Positions 1 to 9,814 of a DNA stretch of 64,000 nucleotides are shown piece after piece. A program made the position numbers and the translations under genes. Origin of the DNA: Hyaloperonospora brassicae. Lineage: Eukaryota; Oomycota; Peronosporomycetes; Peronosporales; Peronosporaceae. Below the pieces are notes generated by a model, which worked only from the letters and a program-made list of their open reading frames with translations, did no database searches and was not told where the DNA came from. Location: contig CANTFL010000086.1 in assembly GCA_947650285.1 (NCBI GenBank), forward strand, positions 1,116,001-1,180,000, read 5' to 3'. The number at the start of each line of letters is the position of its first letter. Within the stretch, counting starts at the first letter, position 1.

Positions 1-38
1 TCAGGGCGCAAAAAACGTTCAACGAGCCATGTGCTTAC

Positions 39-1606
39 ATCCTTTGCAGTCAGACTGGCACCAGCCTTGACAAGTACTTTTACACAGCCAAGATTCCCGG
101 CACGTGCAGCTTCCATCAGAGCGGTGGTCGAGTTTGGCTGCTCAGAACAAAGGTCAATCACCGGCGGTCGTAGAGCTACTGAGTATGAAGTACTAGAGTC
201 AAGCAAAAGAAATACGCACGCTTGGGGTCTCGAGCTCTGCGCCCTTTTCGAGCAGAGCTGAACAGCACTCTTCCAGGCCACCTCGGGCAGCAATATGAAG
301 TGCAGTAGTTCCGCGACTCTAAGATGGAAACGTTTCACACAATCATACTACTTTTAGTGGCCAGCCACTTTTGTACAACGTATCAACGCTGCAACGCACC
401 CGGTTTCTTGACAAATTCACTCTTGCTCCTTTCTTGACAAGCATTCTCACGCATTTCGCACGGCCGTCTCGGGTGGCGACCATCAAAGCGGTCATGCCGT
501 GTACCTGACGTATTCATCATTAGTCCTACACTTGTTGCGACGGAACAGAAAAAAACTCACATCTTCCAAGTCGAGGCTGGCGCCGAACATCAGTAGAGCT
601 CGCGCCGCTTCTACATTGCCGACTGAACATGCCATCATCAGTGGCGACACACCCGTAGGCTATAATGATCGTGCAAGCACAATGACATTCAGAATCAGTA
701 AAAAGAATCCGCCGTGTATGACTGCTCATGTCAGCCCAAAGACCACCTTTTGTTCGTCCAGCGACACGCCTAGACTGTGTAGGATTTCGATGCAGTCCAC
801 ATGCCCATTTTCGGCAGCATCACACAACGTCATTGCTTTTGGAAAATTCTGCAAGTTGAACCATGCAGTCCCGCAATCAGCATGGCCAAGCGATATATGA
901 GTGCTCACCATGCAACATACGAACATCCTATGCGACTCACATCCACGACACTTCCTGACGCATCAAGCTTCAACAAGTGTCTCAGCAGCTCGACGTCTCC
1001 AGCACGCGCTGCAGTCTGGATCCCGAAGTACACATCGTCCGGCACAACATGTTTACAGGCCTGTTCTCTCCAGAGCAATTCGATCGAGATCCGTGATGGT
1101 CGGTCAACTAGTAGTTGGTCGGCATGGTACTTGGATAGCAGCACAATTGGAATGGACACTGACTGACGTCCAGACGAATGAAAGCCGTCAAAAAGCGACT
1201 GGGTCGCGCGTTTGTTGTCTGCTGTTGTCTCAATAAAGACAATGCCAATGACCCCGAGATCCAACAGACGGCGAACAATGTCTGGAAAATGAACGCGACC
1301 GCCTCGTTCGACGATGGCAATGTTTCCCGTTAGATCCGTCTTGTTTTTAATCTCTCCGTCTGCCTTGAGAGGGTCCGTATACACCGCCGTTCCCACGACT
1401 GTACGGGACACGCGGTCGTATCGGTAACTACACGGCTCTGCAAAGTGGTAGCCCACCACTGCACTTGTAGGGCTGTTCTGTACGTGCACATTGGCGTCAA
1501 TATTGCCAGCAGCTGCCACGGACTGTTGCTTGGGACTGCGCTGCCAACACACGAACGGTATCCCATCACTCCGCGAGCCATTGGCCGTCGACTGTTCATT
1601 GCCCAT
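39..1606 (-). CDS. PA-domain plus ankyrin-repeat protein, six exons visible, 3' end off the window
   Basis: Exons read on the minus strand: 1606-941, 848-747, 659-561, 504-400, 318-220 and 137-39. Every visible intron is short (56-92 nt), phase 0, and has a GT donor (GTGAGT, GTGGTC, GTGCGT, GTAAGC) and an AG acceptor; a further donor at 38-33 shows the gene continues leftward. Exon 1 (222 codons) starts MGNEQST, which fits an N-myristoylation signal (Gly2, Ser6). Next comes a protease-associated (PA)-like fold (about residues 70-170, with the stretch GNIAIVERGG), then the first ankyrin helix pair. Each following exon encodes one ankyrin repeat of 33-35 residues with the TALM...AA..G signature. 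PA domains usually mediate protein contacts or cover a protease active site, but no protease domain is visible here. The likely role is a membrane-tethered scaffold; this is inference. The exon joins are by eye but keep frame throughout. Confidence 0.85.
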
Positions 1607-2290
1607 TGGTTACAGACGCTACTGCAGTCAATCCTAGCAGGTATCAGCGTGAAGGAAGCAAAGAGACGCGAGCAAACGTCGACTCGAGACACTGAGCGCG
1701 GACGGATATCTTGGGATCTTGTGGATCGGCACGAGACCAGTGCAGTCGCTCGCTGTGTCGGACAAAAGCGAAGGAGGAGGCGATGGAGAAGGTGGCAGAA
1801 TGGCGGAGCAAAGGCGAACGCTGCGGACGTGGCGCCGTGTGGCTCGGATAGCCGTTACCCTGACGCGACGACGGGAGCGCTCCTTTGGTTTGGTGTTTGC
1901 CAAATGTTAGTTTGGGCGTTTTGGTCGGTAAGTGTGTTTCTTGTTTTAGGGATAGTGGTCAGGTGACACGTTACTGTATGTTTGTATGGAAAAAGAGGAC
2001 GCGCAGCCCCATGTCGAGGGGTACGCTGGAGATATGGGCACCTGTGGTCCCTTAATGGCCTGTCTATGTCCATTGACGCTGCGCTGTATGAGCCCACCGC
2101 TATTGTCCCATGTGTCAAAAATAAATAAGCCGGCGTTTCATGTACTTGACGGTAAAAAACTACCACAAGGCATACAAAACAGGGAAAAAGACAGACAACA
2201 ACAGCAAGTGGCGGTCAAATGAACGCGAACGCGTTTTGCGGCCGGTCGCTTTCTGTCCTCTCTGTGTCTTTTTCCCGCTGAACTTCGTTT
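1607..2290. other. Divergent intergenic region between the ankyrin gene and the questin-oxidase-like gene
   Basis: No supported gene. The two flanking genes are transcribed away from each other, so this stretch should hold both promoters. Open frames inside it are short, low-complexity and lack family features. Confidence 0.6.
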
Positions 2291-2305
2291 TCACTGTGCA
2301 ATTGT
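2291..2305 (+). promoter_or_regulatory. Inr-like element upstream of the questin-oxidase-like gene
   Basis: TCACTGTGCAATTGT resembles the oomycete initiator consensus (TCAYTYNNCAWTT-like) and lies about 60 nt before the ATG at 2354, a typical oomycete leader length. The match is imperfect and judged by eye. Confidence 0.35.
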
Positions 2306-2353
2306 AGCAAGAAAACTGATAACGACCGCGTCCTTGAAGTTGCGTGCGAGAAC

Positions 2354-3583
2354 ATGTCAAGCGCGACACGAGTGCAGCAGCAGCTGACCACGCGCTGGTC
2401 GACGCTGCGCTACCGCATGGAGTACAACGGGTACCTGTCCAACCATCTGCTGCACGGCGTCGTGGCACTGTTTGATCTGGGCGGGAGCGAGGAGAAGATC
2501 GACGCGTTCACACGAAGTTACGCGACCAAGTTGGAAACGACCGCTGGACCCAACGACGGTGCTGGAAGTCCGTCGGACGCCTGCAGTCCACTCGCACACG
2601 ATCGCAAGTTGACGTGGGCACACGCCCGTGAATTGCTCGGCAAACGCCAGAGCTTTGACGGACTTCTGTCGCTCTACGCGGCTGACGTCCACGAGTCGGG
2701 GATCGATGGAGCTGTGAAGAAACACCTGCCAAATCTTGTGGGTGGACTCGCTGGAGCGCTGTTGCACTCGATTATCCAGCTGGGATACGCCTATCACATT
2801 GGCGGAGATCGTCTAGTGGCTGAAGGACTCACGTACATGCACTTTGCCTACCTGTCGTTTGATGAGCCCCTGCACGTAAATGGGGAGGAACGACCGGCGA
2901 CGAAAACGCTGTCACGTGGTGAAGCAGTGCATCTCGTCCAAGTACTGAATGGAAATGAAATGCTGCTGGGTGAGATGCGCCGCAAGCTTCAGACGAAACC
3001 GCTCGTTGATCTCGAAACGAGCGGCCTGCAGAAGCGGTTGAGCACCATGTCCGGTGATCCAGAGCGTGGAAGCGCTGCCGCGTTTCGCATGATTTGGGAG
3101 ACGATCAACAGCTACGACCTATCGAACATGGGTGGTGTGCTTGCGCTGGACTTGGCCTTCTGGTTGTACGCGATGGTCGAGCACAATGATTTCGTCATCT
3201 TGCACGCGGTGACATCGGCGAGGGCCCTTCAGCAGGTGGAGCACCTACTGGACCCGAAAGATCGTCAGCGCGCATGGAAAGTGTGGCTCCACGTGGCGTT
3301 ATCGGCGTTTGTCACGAATGACAGTAAAGATGTGCGATCATCGGACGTGTGTGAGCAGCAGCTGTCCGAGCCAGCGCCGTGGCAACACATTGTCGCCAAG
3401 ACGTTGGCGCTAGCAGACGAAGGGCTGCTGGAACGCGATTTGGTGCATGTGTACAAGCTCGTGCAAGTCGCGCGTAGCCACGCTCAGCGCATGGAGAGTG
3501 CGTTCTTGACGAACGAAGAGCGGGACTGGATTGCTCGCAAAAGCGCCTTGAAGGTCATAACGTGCGAGTTTGGTCCACTATAG
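2354..3583 (+). CDS. Questin oxidase-like protein (DUF4243-type)
   Basis: Intronless, complete, 409 residues, ATG to TAG. The N-terminal stretch EYNGYLSNHLLHG followed by FDLGGSEEKIDAF, and the central LAGALLHSIIQLGYAY, match the conserved blocks of the questin oxidase-like family (PF14027, typified by fungal AflY/GedK relatives). Family members carry out Baeyer-Villiger-type ring opening of anthraquinones in fungi, but oomycete members have no assigned substrate and no polyketide cluster surrounds this one, so the substrate is unknown. No signal peptide or membrane segment is seen, which suggests a cytosolic enzyme. It stands alone between the divergent ankyrin gene and ERO1, which is on the same strand. 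Confidence 0.8.
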   Translation: MSSATRVQQQLTTRWSTLRYRMEYNGYLSNHLLHGVVALFDLGGSEEKIDAFTRSYATKLETTAGPNDGAGSPSDACSPLAHDRKLTWAHARELLGKRQSFDGLLSLYAADVHESGIDGAVKKHLPNLVGGLAGALLHSIIQLGYAYHIGGDRLVAEGLTYMHFAYLSFDEPLHVNGEERPATKTLSRGEAVHLVQVLNGNEMLLGEMRRKLQTKPLVDLETSGLQKRLSTMSGDPERGSAAAFRMIWETINSYDLSNMGGVLALDLAFWLYAMVEHNDFVILHAVTSARALQQVEHLLDPKDRQRAWKVWLHVALSAFVTNDSKDVRSSDVCEQQLSEPAPWQHIVAKTLALADEGLLERDLVHVYKLVQVARSHAQRMESAFLTNEERDWIARKSALKVITCEFGPL

Positions 3584-4100
3584 CTGCACTTGGGCATTCG
3601 ATGCAGTCTGTGGAGATGCTTGGATCGTTTGCTGCCGTTTTTTGTCGCAGCAGTGCAAAAGGCACGTTATTCCACGCTGTGTACGGTGGCAAAAAAGTGA
3701 ACGTAGCGGGCGACGACGTACATGTTGTAGCCGAAGCTTTAATACAATTGCACCGCACACACTATTCACGGCCCTTTTGCGCCTACACGAAACACTGACA
3801 GAAGGAGCGACATTCGGTCGACCGTCGCACCGCACCGTATGGTCTTGCTCGTCTGCGATTGGGTATCGAAAGTCGACGTGAATGGGCTAAAAACAAGCAT
3901 CATGGCCAATCTTATTCGCTTATTCTAGCCAATGAAGAGACCTTCTAGAGCTCGCATCGTCGAAAACAGACACTCAAAAAGTCAGACAGTCACACGAAAC
4001 TGAAGAGCTCAACGTGGCAGCGAGTGACGGACCGACAATCGATCGCCACCGCTTCCACACACGAACACGTAATACGACAGCCAGTGCACCTCAACTATCG
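3584..4100. other. Intergenic region before ERO1
   Basis: Contains the 3' flank of the questin-oxidase-like gene and the 5' leader of ERO1. An open frame continues upstream of the ERO1 ATG only through a GTG at 4014 and lacks signal-peptide character, so I treat it as leader. No other gene is seen. Confidence 0.6.
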
Positions 4101-5636
4101 ATGCGTCTCCTTCGACTGGGATCGCTTTCTGCTGCTGTCGCTATTGCAATGGCGACGCAATCTTCCGCTGCTGTCCCTATCGTCGACAATGCCTCGACAC
4201 CCTTTCGAAAAGACATGGTCGGTTTCCTCCAATGTCGAGTATGCGAGACGCCCGAGCTCACTGGAAGTGTACAGGACTCAGCGTGCGACTACGAGACAGT
4301 GGACAAGGCAGTGAACGAGCATTTCCACCCGCTGCTGGAAGAGTTGTCGCGCCTCACGTTTTTTCGCTACTTTAAGGTCGATCTTGGCAAAGAGTGTCCT
4401 CATTTACCGTGGCAAGATGACGGCATGTGCGCGAGCATCGACTGTGCTGTGTGCGAGTGTCCGTCACACGAGATCCCAGTGCCGTGGAGTCAATTGGACT
4501 TGCAAGAGATTCAGTCGCGTCGCAGCAATCAAGTCCTAGGCGAAGCTGGCAAACCCTGTGACGAGCAGACGGGTGAAAGCACGCTGTCGAAGGTCGAGCG
4601 CAAGAATGCCATTGCTGGTGAGAGCTTCAAGGAGTGGGAGGAGGCGTCGAGTGCCAATGTATGGGCTGCTCAGGGCGAGGAAGAGGAAGCGATGACGTAC
4701 ATTAATTTGCTGGAAAACCCCGAGCGATATACGGGTTACAGTGGCGTACAGGCTGAACGGATCTGGAAGGCAATTTACGAAGAGAACTGCTTTGTGCCAC
4801 GGAACGAGAGTGCGATGGACAGCATGTGTTTAGAGGAGCGGGTGTACTACCGCCTCATCAGTGGGTTGCAGGCTTCTATCAACACACACATTGCACTGAC
4901 GTACAAGTTTGGCAACAAGTGGGGCAGTAATCCGTCGTTGTTCGTTCACCGAGTCGGCAAGCACCGCGATCGGCTTCAGAACCTTTACTTCGCCTACCTG
5001 TTCGTCATGCGAGCGATCGGCAAGTACCACCATAGATTGTTGGCGTTCGACTACAACACGGGCAACGCTGCCGATGATCTCCGCGTAAAGGAGATTCTCC
5101 GCCAGCTCTTGCTTGAGCGATCAGATGCTCGGACGTCGGGTACTTCCTGCCCAGTACATGCCGAATGCATGTCCGTGCTGTCCGGCTTCGATGAGAGCAC
5201 GTTCTTTCGTGTCCAGGCCGACGGACTCTCACCGGACGAGCTGGCACTTGCGAAGCGAGAGAAGGAGCAGCTCGAAGTACAGTTTCGTGAGAAATTCCAG
5301 AACGTGAGTCGCATCATGGACTGCGTATCGTGCGAGAAGTGTCGACTGTGGGGCAAGTTGCACACCATGGGATTGGGCACTGCCATCAAAATTTTGCTCG
5401 CAGAGGACGTCTCGACGATCCCGGACTTGCATCGCAATGAGCTCATCGCGCTCATCAATGTGGCCAACAACCTCTCCCGTAGCGTAGACGGCGTGAAAAT
5501 GATGCGGGAGCTCGAGTTTGCCGAGGCCATGAAGCAGTTTGGCTTTGTCTGCGTTGCCGCCACTCTCCTCGTGCTAGCCCTCATCGCCGTCTTTCGCAGG
5601 AGACATAGACTGCGTGTGCACAAGAAGCGCGAGTGA
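4101..5636 (+). CDS. ERO1: Endoplasmic reticulum oxidoreductin 1 (thiol oxidase for PDI)
   Basis: 511 residues, intronless. The ATG at 4101 is chosen because it opens directly into a signal peptide (MRLLRLGSLSAAVAIAMATQ, cleavage near 20-24). ERO1 is an FAD enzyme that re-oxidises protein disulfide isomerase and passes electrons to oxygen in the ER lumen. Seen here: the outer shuttle cysteines Cys110-x4-Cys115 with Cys120; FAD-pocket blocks AERIWKAIYEENCF and ISGLQASINTHIALTY; and the active-site CVSCEKC (about 408-414) followed by RLWGKLHTMGLGTAIKIL, nearly identical to the animal and fungal motif. The C-terminus has one hydrophobic segment (about 480-498) and ends HKKRE, so lysines sit at -4 and -3, a dilysine ER-retrieval signal of type I membrane proteins. 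All redox cysteines expected of the family are present. Confidence 0.95.
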   Translation: MRLLRLGSLSAAVAIAMATQSSAAVPIVDNASTPFRKDMVGFLQCRVCETPELTGSVQDSACDYETVDKAVNEHFHPLLEELSRLTFFRYFKVDLGKECPHLPWQDDGMCASIDCAVCECPSHEIPVPWSQLDLQEIQSRRSNQVLGEAGKPCDEQTGESTLSKVERKNAIAGESFKEWEEASSANVWAAQGEEEEAMTYINLLENPERYTGYSGVQAERIWKAIYEENCFVPRNESAMDSMCLEERVYYRLISGLQASINTHIALTYKFGNKWGSNPSLFVHRVGKHRDRLQNLYFAYLFVMRAIGKYHHRLLAFDYNTGNAADDLRVKEILRQLLLERSDARTSGTSCPVHAECMSVLSGFDESTFFRVQADGLSPDELALAKREKEQLEVQFREKFQNVSRIMDCVSCEKCRLWGKLHTMGLGTAIKILLAEDVSTIPDLHRNELIALINVANNLSRSVDGVKMMRELEFAEAMKQFGFVCVAATLLVLALIAVFRRRHRLRVHKKRE

Positions 5637-6035
5637 GAGTGTTAAGAGCCTGCAAGTGTCGCAAGTGCACAATCGACACCCGTTCACGTGTCAATCGTCG
5701 TCTCACATTGTCGCTTTTGTCAACACGGCGCGCTCTAACCTGCTCGTTCCTGCACGCTCTCTGCCCATGCGCATCACACAGCACTGCCGTCAGTTGCCCG
5801 TCCAAGCTCTTCTACCATCTCGCACCTGATCTGCTTTTCTTCACGCAGACGCACTTTGTTGACGTCAAAGTCGCCATTGCAAAAAGCTGCCCCGTGCTTG
5901 TCCATCGTTCGGAGGTGCGTCCGAGACGTAAAGTCTGCAACAATCGAGCAACATCGCAGCGACGTTTCGCGAGCCAAAAGTGAGAAAGTCAAGAGCCTTT
6001 GGCGCTTTTATTTTGTTAACAGTTTTCTCAGCCAC
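5637..6035. other. Intergenic region between ERO1 and aldehyde dehydrogenase
   Basis: Short, with no supported gene, RNA or repeat. It should include the ERO1 3' end and the promoter of the aldehyde dehydrogenase gene. Confidence 0.6.
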
Positions 6036-8055
6036 ATGTTGTTGCGCCGCGTCGGTACCCGCGTACGAGACGCGCTCGGACCTTCCGCTATGGTAACTTC
6101 CTCTGTACTTGCTAACACTGTCTCTCTACCGTCTCTGGTAGTTTGCGAGACACAGGACAAGCTCTTGCCAAGTACCTGCACCGTCTTTTTGCCGCAGCTT
6201 TGCGGTATCCGCGTACGTTGTGCCTAATACGTGCGATCGATTGCCTGATCGATGCAACGCTTGTAGCTGAGACAATTCTTGTGCGATGCTGTATCCTGTG
6301 CCGTTATCTACTAGCCTTCAGGTGGACAATCCGTACACGGGGGAGATCTTTTGTGAGGTCGCCCATGACTCCAAAGCCGACGCGCACGCCAAGGTCGATG
6401 CAGCCGTGAAAGCGCAGCTTGACTGGAAGAATGTACCGCTTTGCGAACGTCAAGATCTGTGCACGAAATGGATGACTGCTCTTGCAAGCAATGCCGAGTC
6501 CATTGCACATGAGATCTCTGGCATGATGGGAAAACCGGTGCAGCAGGCGCGCAACGAGGTCAACGGCACCATTGAACGTGCCAAGTACGTCAACAGTTTC
6601 AGCACAAGATCGTTGTGATGCTGGCTGACGCGTTTTTTATCGTGCTTTTCCGCAATGCGGCAGAGCGCTTGTCCACTTGTCGGATGAAGCACTGCGCACG
6701 GATTCGTTTCCAGAAGAAAACGGACTCTTTCGCCAGATCACACACGATCCTGTCGGCGTCGTTTACGTCATTGTGAGCTCGCTCGGAGCTTGTAGTTGCG
6801 CTGTCGGGTAGTATATATTGACGTTTAGCCACCGATTCTGTGTCGACTCAGGCTCCATGGAACTATCCTCTCATGACGGCGGTCAACTCGATCATCCCCG
6901 CAGTACTCGCTGGCAACTCGGTGCTGTTGAAACACTCACCTCGCACTCCACTATGCGGAGAGCACTACCAAAAAACATTTGAACAAGCCGGGTTCCCAAG
7001 GAACGTGCTGCAGTCGTCGTTTGTGGAGCACGACACGGCTGCAGAAATCATTCGGCGCCCGGATATCGGTTTCGTATCGTTCACGGGATCTGTCCGAGGG
7101 TACGCATGCATCTTGTGAGTGAAGAATGCCGCAACCCTGTGTGGTACTATTGACGTGCTTTTTTCACATTCGAATACGAAGAGGTCGCCAAGTCCAGAGT
7201 ACGATGTCCCAGCGCTCGATCGACATAACGTTGGAGCTTGGAGGAAATGTAAGTACGGCATGTATTGGATCCGCTCGACACGTCGTTCTCTCTTGACTGC
7301 TGTGTTTTGTCGTGGCTGTAGGACGCTGGATACGTTACGGCCAATGCGGATGTTGAAGCAGCAGCAGAGGGTCTAGTGGATGGCGTGTGCTACAACGCCG
7401 GTCAATCATGCTGCGCAGTGGAGCGGGTTTATGTTCACGAGTCCAAGTACGACCAGTTTTTGGAGAAGGCAAAGAGTTTATTCGAGGCGTACAATCTCGG
7501 CGACCCGACCGACGCGAAGACGTCAATGGGTCCGATGGCTCTTGCTGCTGCACCGAAAATGCTAGACGCTCATGTACACGATGCTATGGCAAAAGGTGCG
7601 CGTAAAGTATCCGGCAGCGGCATGGTCACGGACGCTTCTGGAAAGGGTCGCTTCTACTCCCCGACTCTGCTTGCTGACTGCAATGGCTCCATGGACATTA
7701 TGACGGAGGAGTCCTTCGGGCCGATTGTTGGTGTCGAGCGCGTATCATCGGATGCCGAGGCTATCGAAAAAGTCAACAACAGCAAGTACGGCCTGACGGC
7801 ATCGGTATTCTCGACAGACCGCGACCAAGCCATGGCTCTTGGCTCGCAAATTAGCGCTGGTACTGTGTACATGAACAGATGTGACGTGTTGGACCCTTAC
7901 CTTCCTTGGACGGGCCATCGCGACTCTGGCAAGGGTGTCAGTCTATCAAAGTACGGATTCCATGGCGTGACAAAGCTAAAAGCGGTACGTTTCTGCGCTC
8001 AATGCCGTTCGCATGCCTTGATCTAACGTTGCAGATGTATGTCTTTGGTTGGTAG
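6036..8055 (+). CDS. NAD(P)-dependent aldehyde dehydrogenase, seven exons
   Basis: Exons 6036-6212, 6322-6584, 6664-6772, 6852-7099, 7182-7248, 7322-7984 and 8035-8055 join in frame to give about 515 residues, the usual family length. Donors are GTACGT, GTGAGC, GTACGC or GTAAGT, and acceptors are CAG, TAG or AAG. The enzyme oxidises aldehydes to acids. The catalytic general base lies in ITLELGGN, split by the intron after exon 5; the nucleophile is in NAGQSCCAVERV; EESFGPIVGV, GLTASVF and the NAD-fold FTGSV block are also present. The N-terminus (MLLRRVGTRVRDALGPSA) is basic and lacks acidic residues, like a mitochondrial presequence, so a matrix location is likely. Exon 1 is the least certain part: it is chosen for the presequence, the consensus donor and preserved phase. 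The exact aldehyde substrate cannot be read from the sequence. Confidence 0.88.
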
Positions 8056-8394
8056 TGGAATTTCCGTGTTTAGTGGATACGACGACTTGCACGCCGAGAG
8101 GTGGATCCATGGTGAACTAGTACGCCGTGCTTGCAAGCAATAGATGGAGACAAGTTCAATACGACACGTAAGCTGAATTGATTGCAGTTGTGCTCGTAAG
8201 GAGTGCGATTTTGCCGCACACTAAGACCTCACTCTTTCACACGGTGAAAGCGCATGGACTCATAGCAAACGTCTTGCACAAGAACAAGTCGTTGAGACTG
8301 TTAAGCGCACAGGGGACATCGTTGCTAATCAGACGTCTTTTGCTGCTTTACCTTTCTCAACGTTAACACGCGAATCAACGTTTCTGCCACTTAC
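8056..8394. other. Convergent intergenic region
   Basis: Lies between the 3' ends of the aldehyde dehydrogenase (plus) and the short-chain dehydrogenase (minus). No gene is seen. Confidence 0.6.
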
Positions 8395-9243
8395 TCACAC
8401 CTCGCTGGGGCCTCCGAACGGGTCGACGCGTACCTCGCTCGTCACATAGGCTGACGAAATGCCTCCATCAACAACAAAGGACGTTCCAGTAATGTACGAC
8501 GCATCGTCACTCGCAAGGAACAATGCGGCTTTGGCCATTTCCGCTGCCTCTCCAAATCGACCCATGGGTACGTGCACGAGACGGCGCTTCTTCTTCTCTT
8601 CAGTGTCCAGAAACTTCTGCAGCAACTCCGTGTTCAGCGGACCAGGGCAGAGCGCATTCACGCGAATGTTCTCGCGAGCATGGAGTGTCGCCAATTCACG
8701 AGACATGGCAATCACCGCACCCTTGCTGGACGTATAGGCAAGCTGAGGCGTAGCTGCCCCAAGGATTCCCACGAAGGAGGCCGTGTTGATAATGGAGCCA
8801 CCACCTGCGCGACGCAGGGCAGGGATGCCGTACTTGCAGCCAAGGAAAACGCCCTTTACGTTCACGTTCATCGTGAGGTCCCATACCTCCTCTTGGGTGG
8901 CGACAGCGTCGTCGTCAGCACTGTGCATGATACCAGCATTGTTGAAGAGCACGTGGAGGGCCCCGAACTCCTTCTCGGCCACGCTCACCATCTTCTCGAC
9001 GTCTGGAGCATTGGACACGTCGGTCCTGACGGCAACGGCCACTCGGTTGCTCTTGCCCAGTTTCTTGAGCTCCTCGTGGACCAGGTCCACAGTCTCAGCC
9101 GCCGCGTCCGCGTTCACGTCAGCGCACACGACGCCCTTTGCGCCCTGTTTGGCAAACAGAATCGCAGCCTTGCGGCCAATGCCGCCAGCAGCTCCAGTGA
9201 TCACGGCCACTTGACCGGCGAGTCGGTTCCCCAGGACGTTCAT
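8395..9243 (-). CDS. Short-chain dehydrogenase/reductase (classical SDR)
   Basis: 282 residues, intronless, starting at the ATG at 9243 (MNVLGNRLAGQVAVITG). An in-frame upstream extension is not SDR-like. Classical SDR features are all visible: cofactor motif TGAAGGIG (residues 16-23), an acidic residue after beta-2 (CADVN) suggesting NAD(H) preference, FNNAGI, a serine in the INTASFVG strand, catalytic YTSSK, and the LCPGPLNT turn after the active site. The C-terminus contains YITGTSFVVDGG, the usual last strand. The reaction is oxidation or reduction of an alcohol/ketone pair; the substrate cannot be assigned. It is convergent with the aldehyde dehydrogenase, which may or may not be functionally related. 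Confidence 0.93.
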   Translation of the reverse strand: MNVLGNRLAGQVAVITGAAGGIGRKAAILFAKQGAKGVVCADVNADAAAETVDLVHEELKKLGKSNRVAVAVRTDVSNAPDVEKMVSVAEKEFGALHVLFNNAGIMHSADDDAVATQEEVWDLTMNVNVKGVFLGCKYGIPALRRAGGGSIINTASFVGILGAATPQLAYTSSKGAVIAMSRELATLHARENIRVNALCPGPLNTELLQKFLDTEEKKKRRLVHVPMGRFGEAAEMAKAALFLASDDASYITGTSFVVDGGISSAYVTSEVRVDPFGGPSEV

Positions 9244-9426
9244 ATCGAGTGGAGAGGCGTGTGGTCTGCGGGACAAAAGGCACTTGGGGTAGTATGAGAC
9301 GCTGCAGCTTTTCGCCTTTGTGGATCCGGCGACAGCTCGTTGAAGATCGGTGGGCGGATGCTTTTTTTGTACATCACACAAAAAGAGAAGGGTCGACCCG
9401 CGACCTAAGACTCGTATGATTTCTCA

Positions 9427-9531
9427 GGCCAAAAAGGACAAGAAGACCAAAAGCCGGCCAAAAAGGACAAGAAGACCGAAAGCCTGCCAAAAAGGACCAG
9501 GAGACCAAAAGCAGGTCAAAAAAAGGACCAG
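9427..9531. repeat. 29-bp tandem repeat, about 3.6 copies
   Basis: Units begin at 9427, 9456, 9485 and 9514 (the last partial); each starts GGCCAAAAAGGACAAGAAGA or a near copy. The unit length is not a multiple of three, so it is unlikely to be coding. It lies in the divergent promoter region (9244-9814) between the SDR and the amidotransferase genes; the rest of that region shows no gene. Confidence 0.85.
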
Positions 9532-9814
9532 AAACATTCAGGGAACAATCGTCCGCGGACGCACAGAAATACCGCGGCATCGATTTTCCCTTTTTACGCC
9601 TGGACTACTGAATGAGGTCCACATCGTTTCGTCTTGCAGCCCGATAAATACCGCTCTCGACTATGTATACAAACCAACAGCCCCCCAAACGAGTCGCAGC
9701 ACGTGCCCGCCGTATCTTCTTCGTCCCCATTTGCACCTTCGTGCCACATGAAACGTGAAACTCCACTTCAACGTCCGGTGCCATTTACAAAACGACCAAA
9801 AGACGCTCACGTCG

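Noticed and set aside
4014..4100. N-terminal extension of ERO1 from a GTG
   Set aside because: It would place about 29 polar residues before a clear signal peptide; the ATG at 4101 fits ER import.
5051..5623. 190-codon minus-strand frame opposite ERO1
   Set aside because: ERO1 is unambiguous on the plus strand, and the opposite frame is serine-rich low complexity typical of a shadow.
8572..9297. Long plus-strand open frame opposite the short-chain dehydrogenase
   Set aside because: The minus strand carries every SDR motif in order; the plus-strand frame is its shadow and has no family features.
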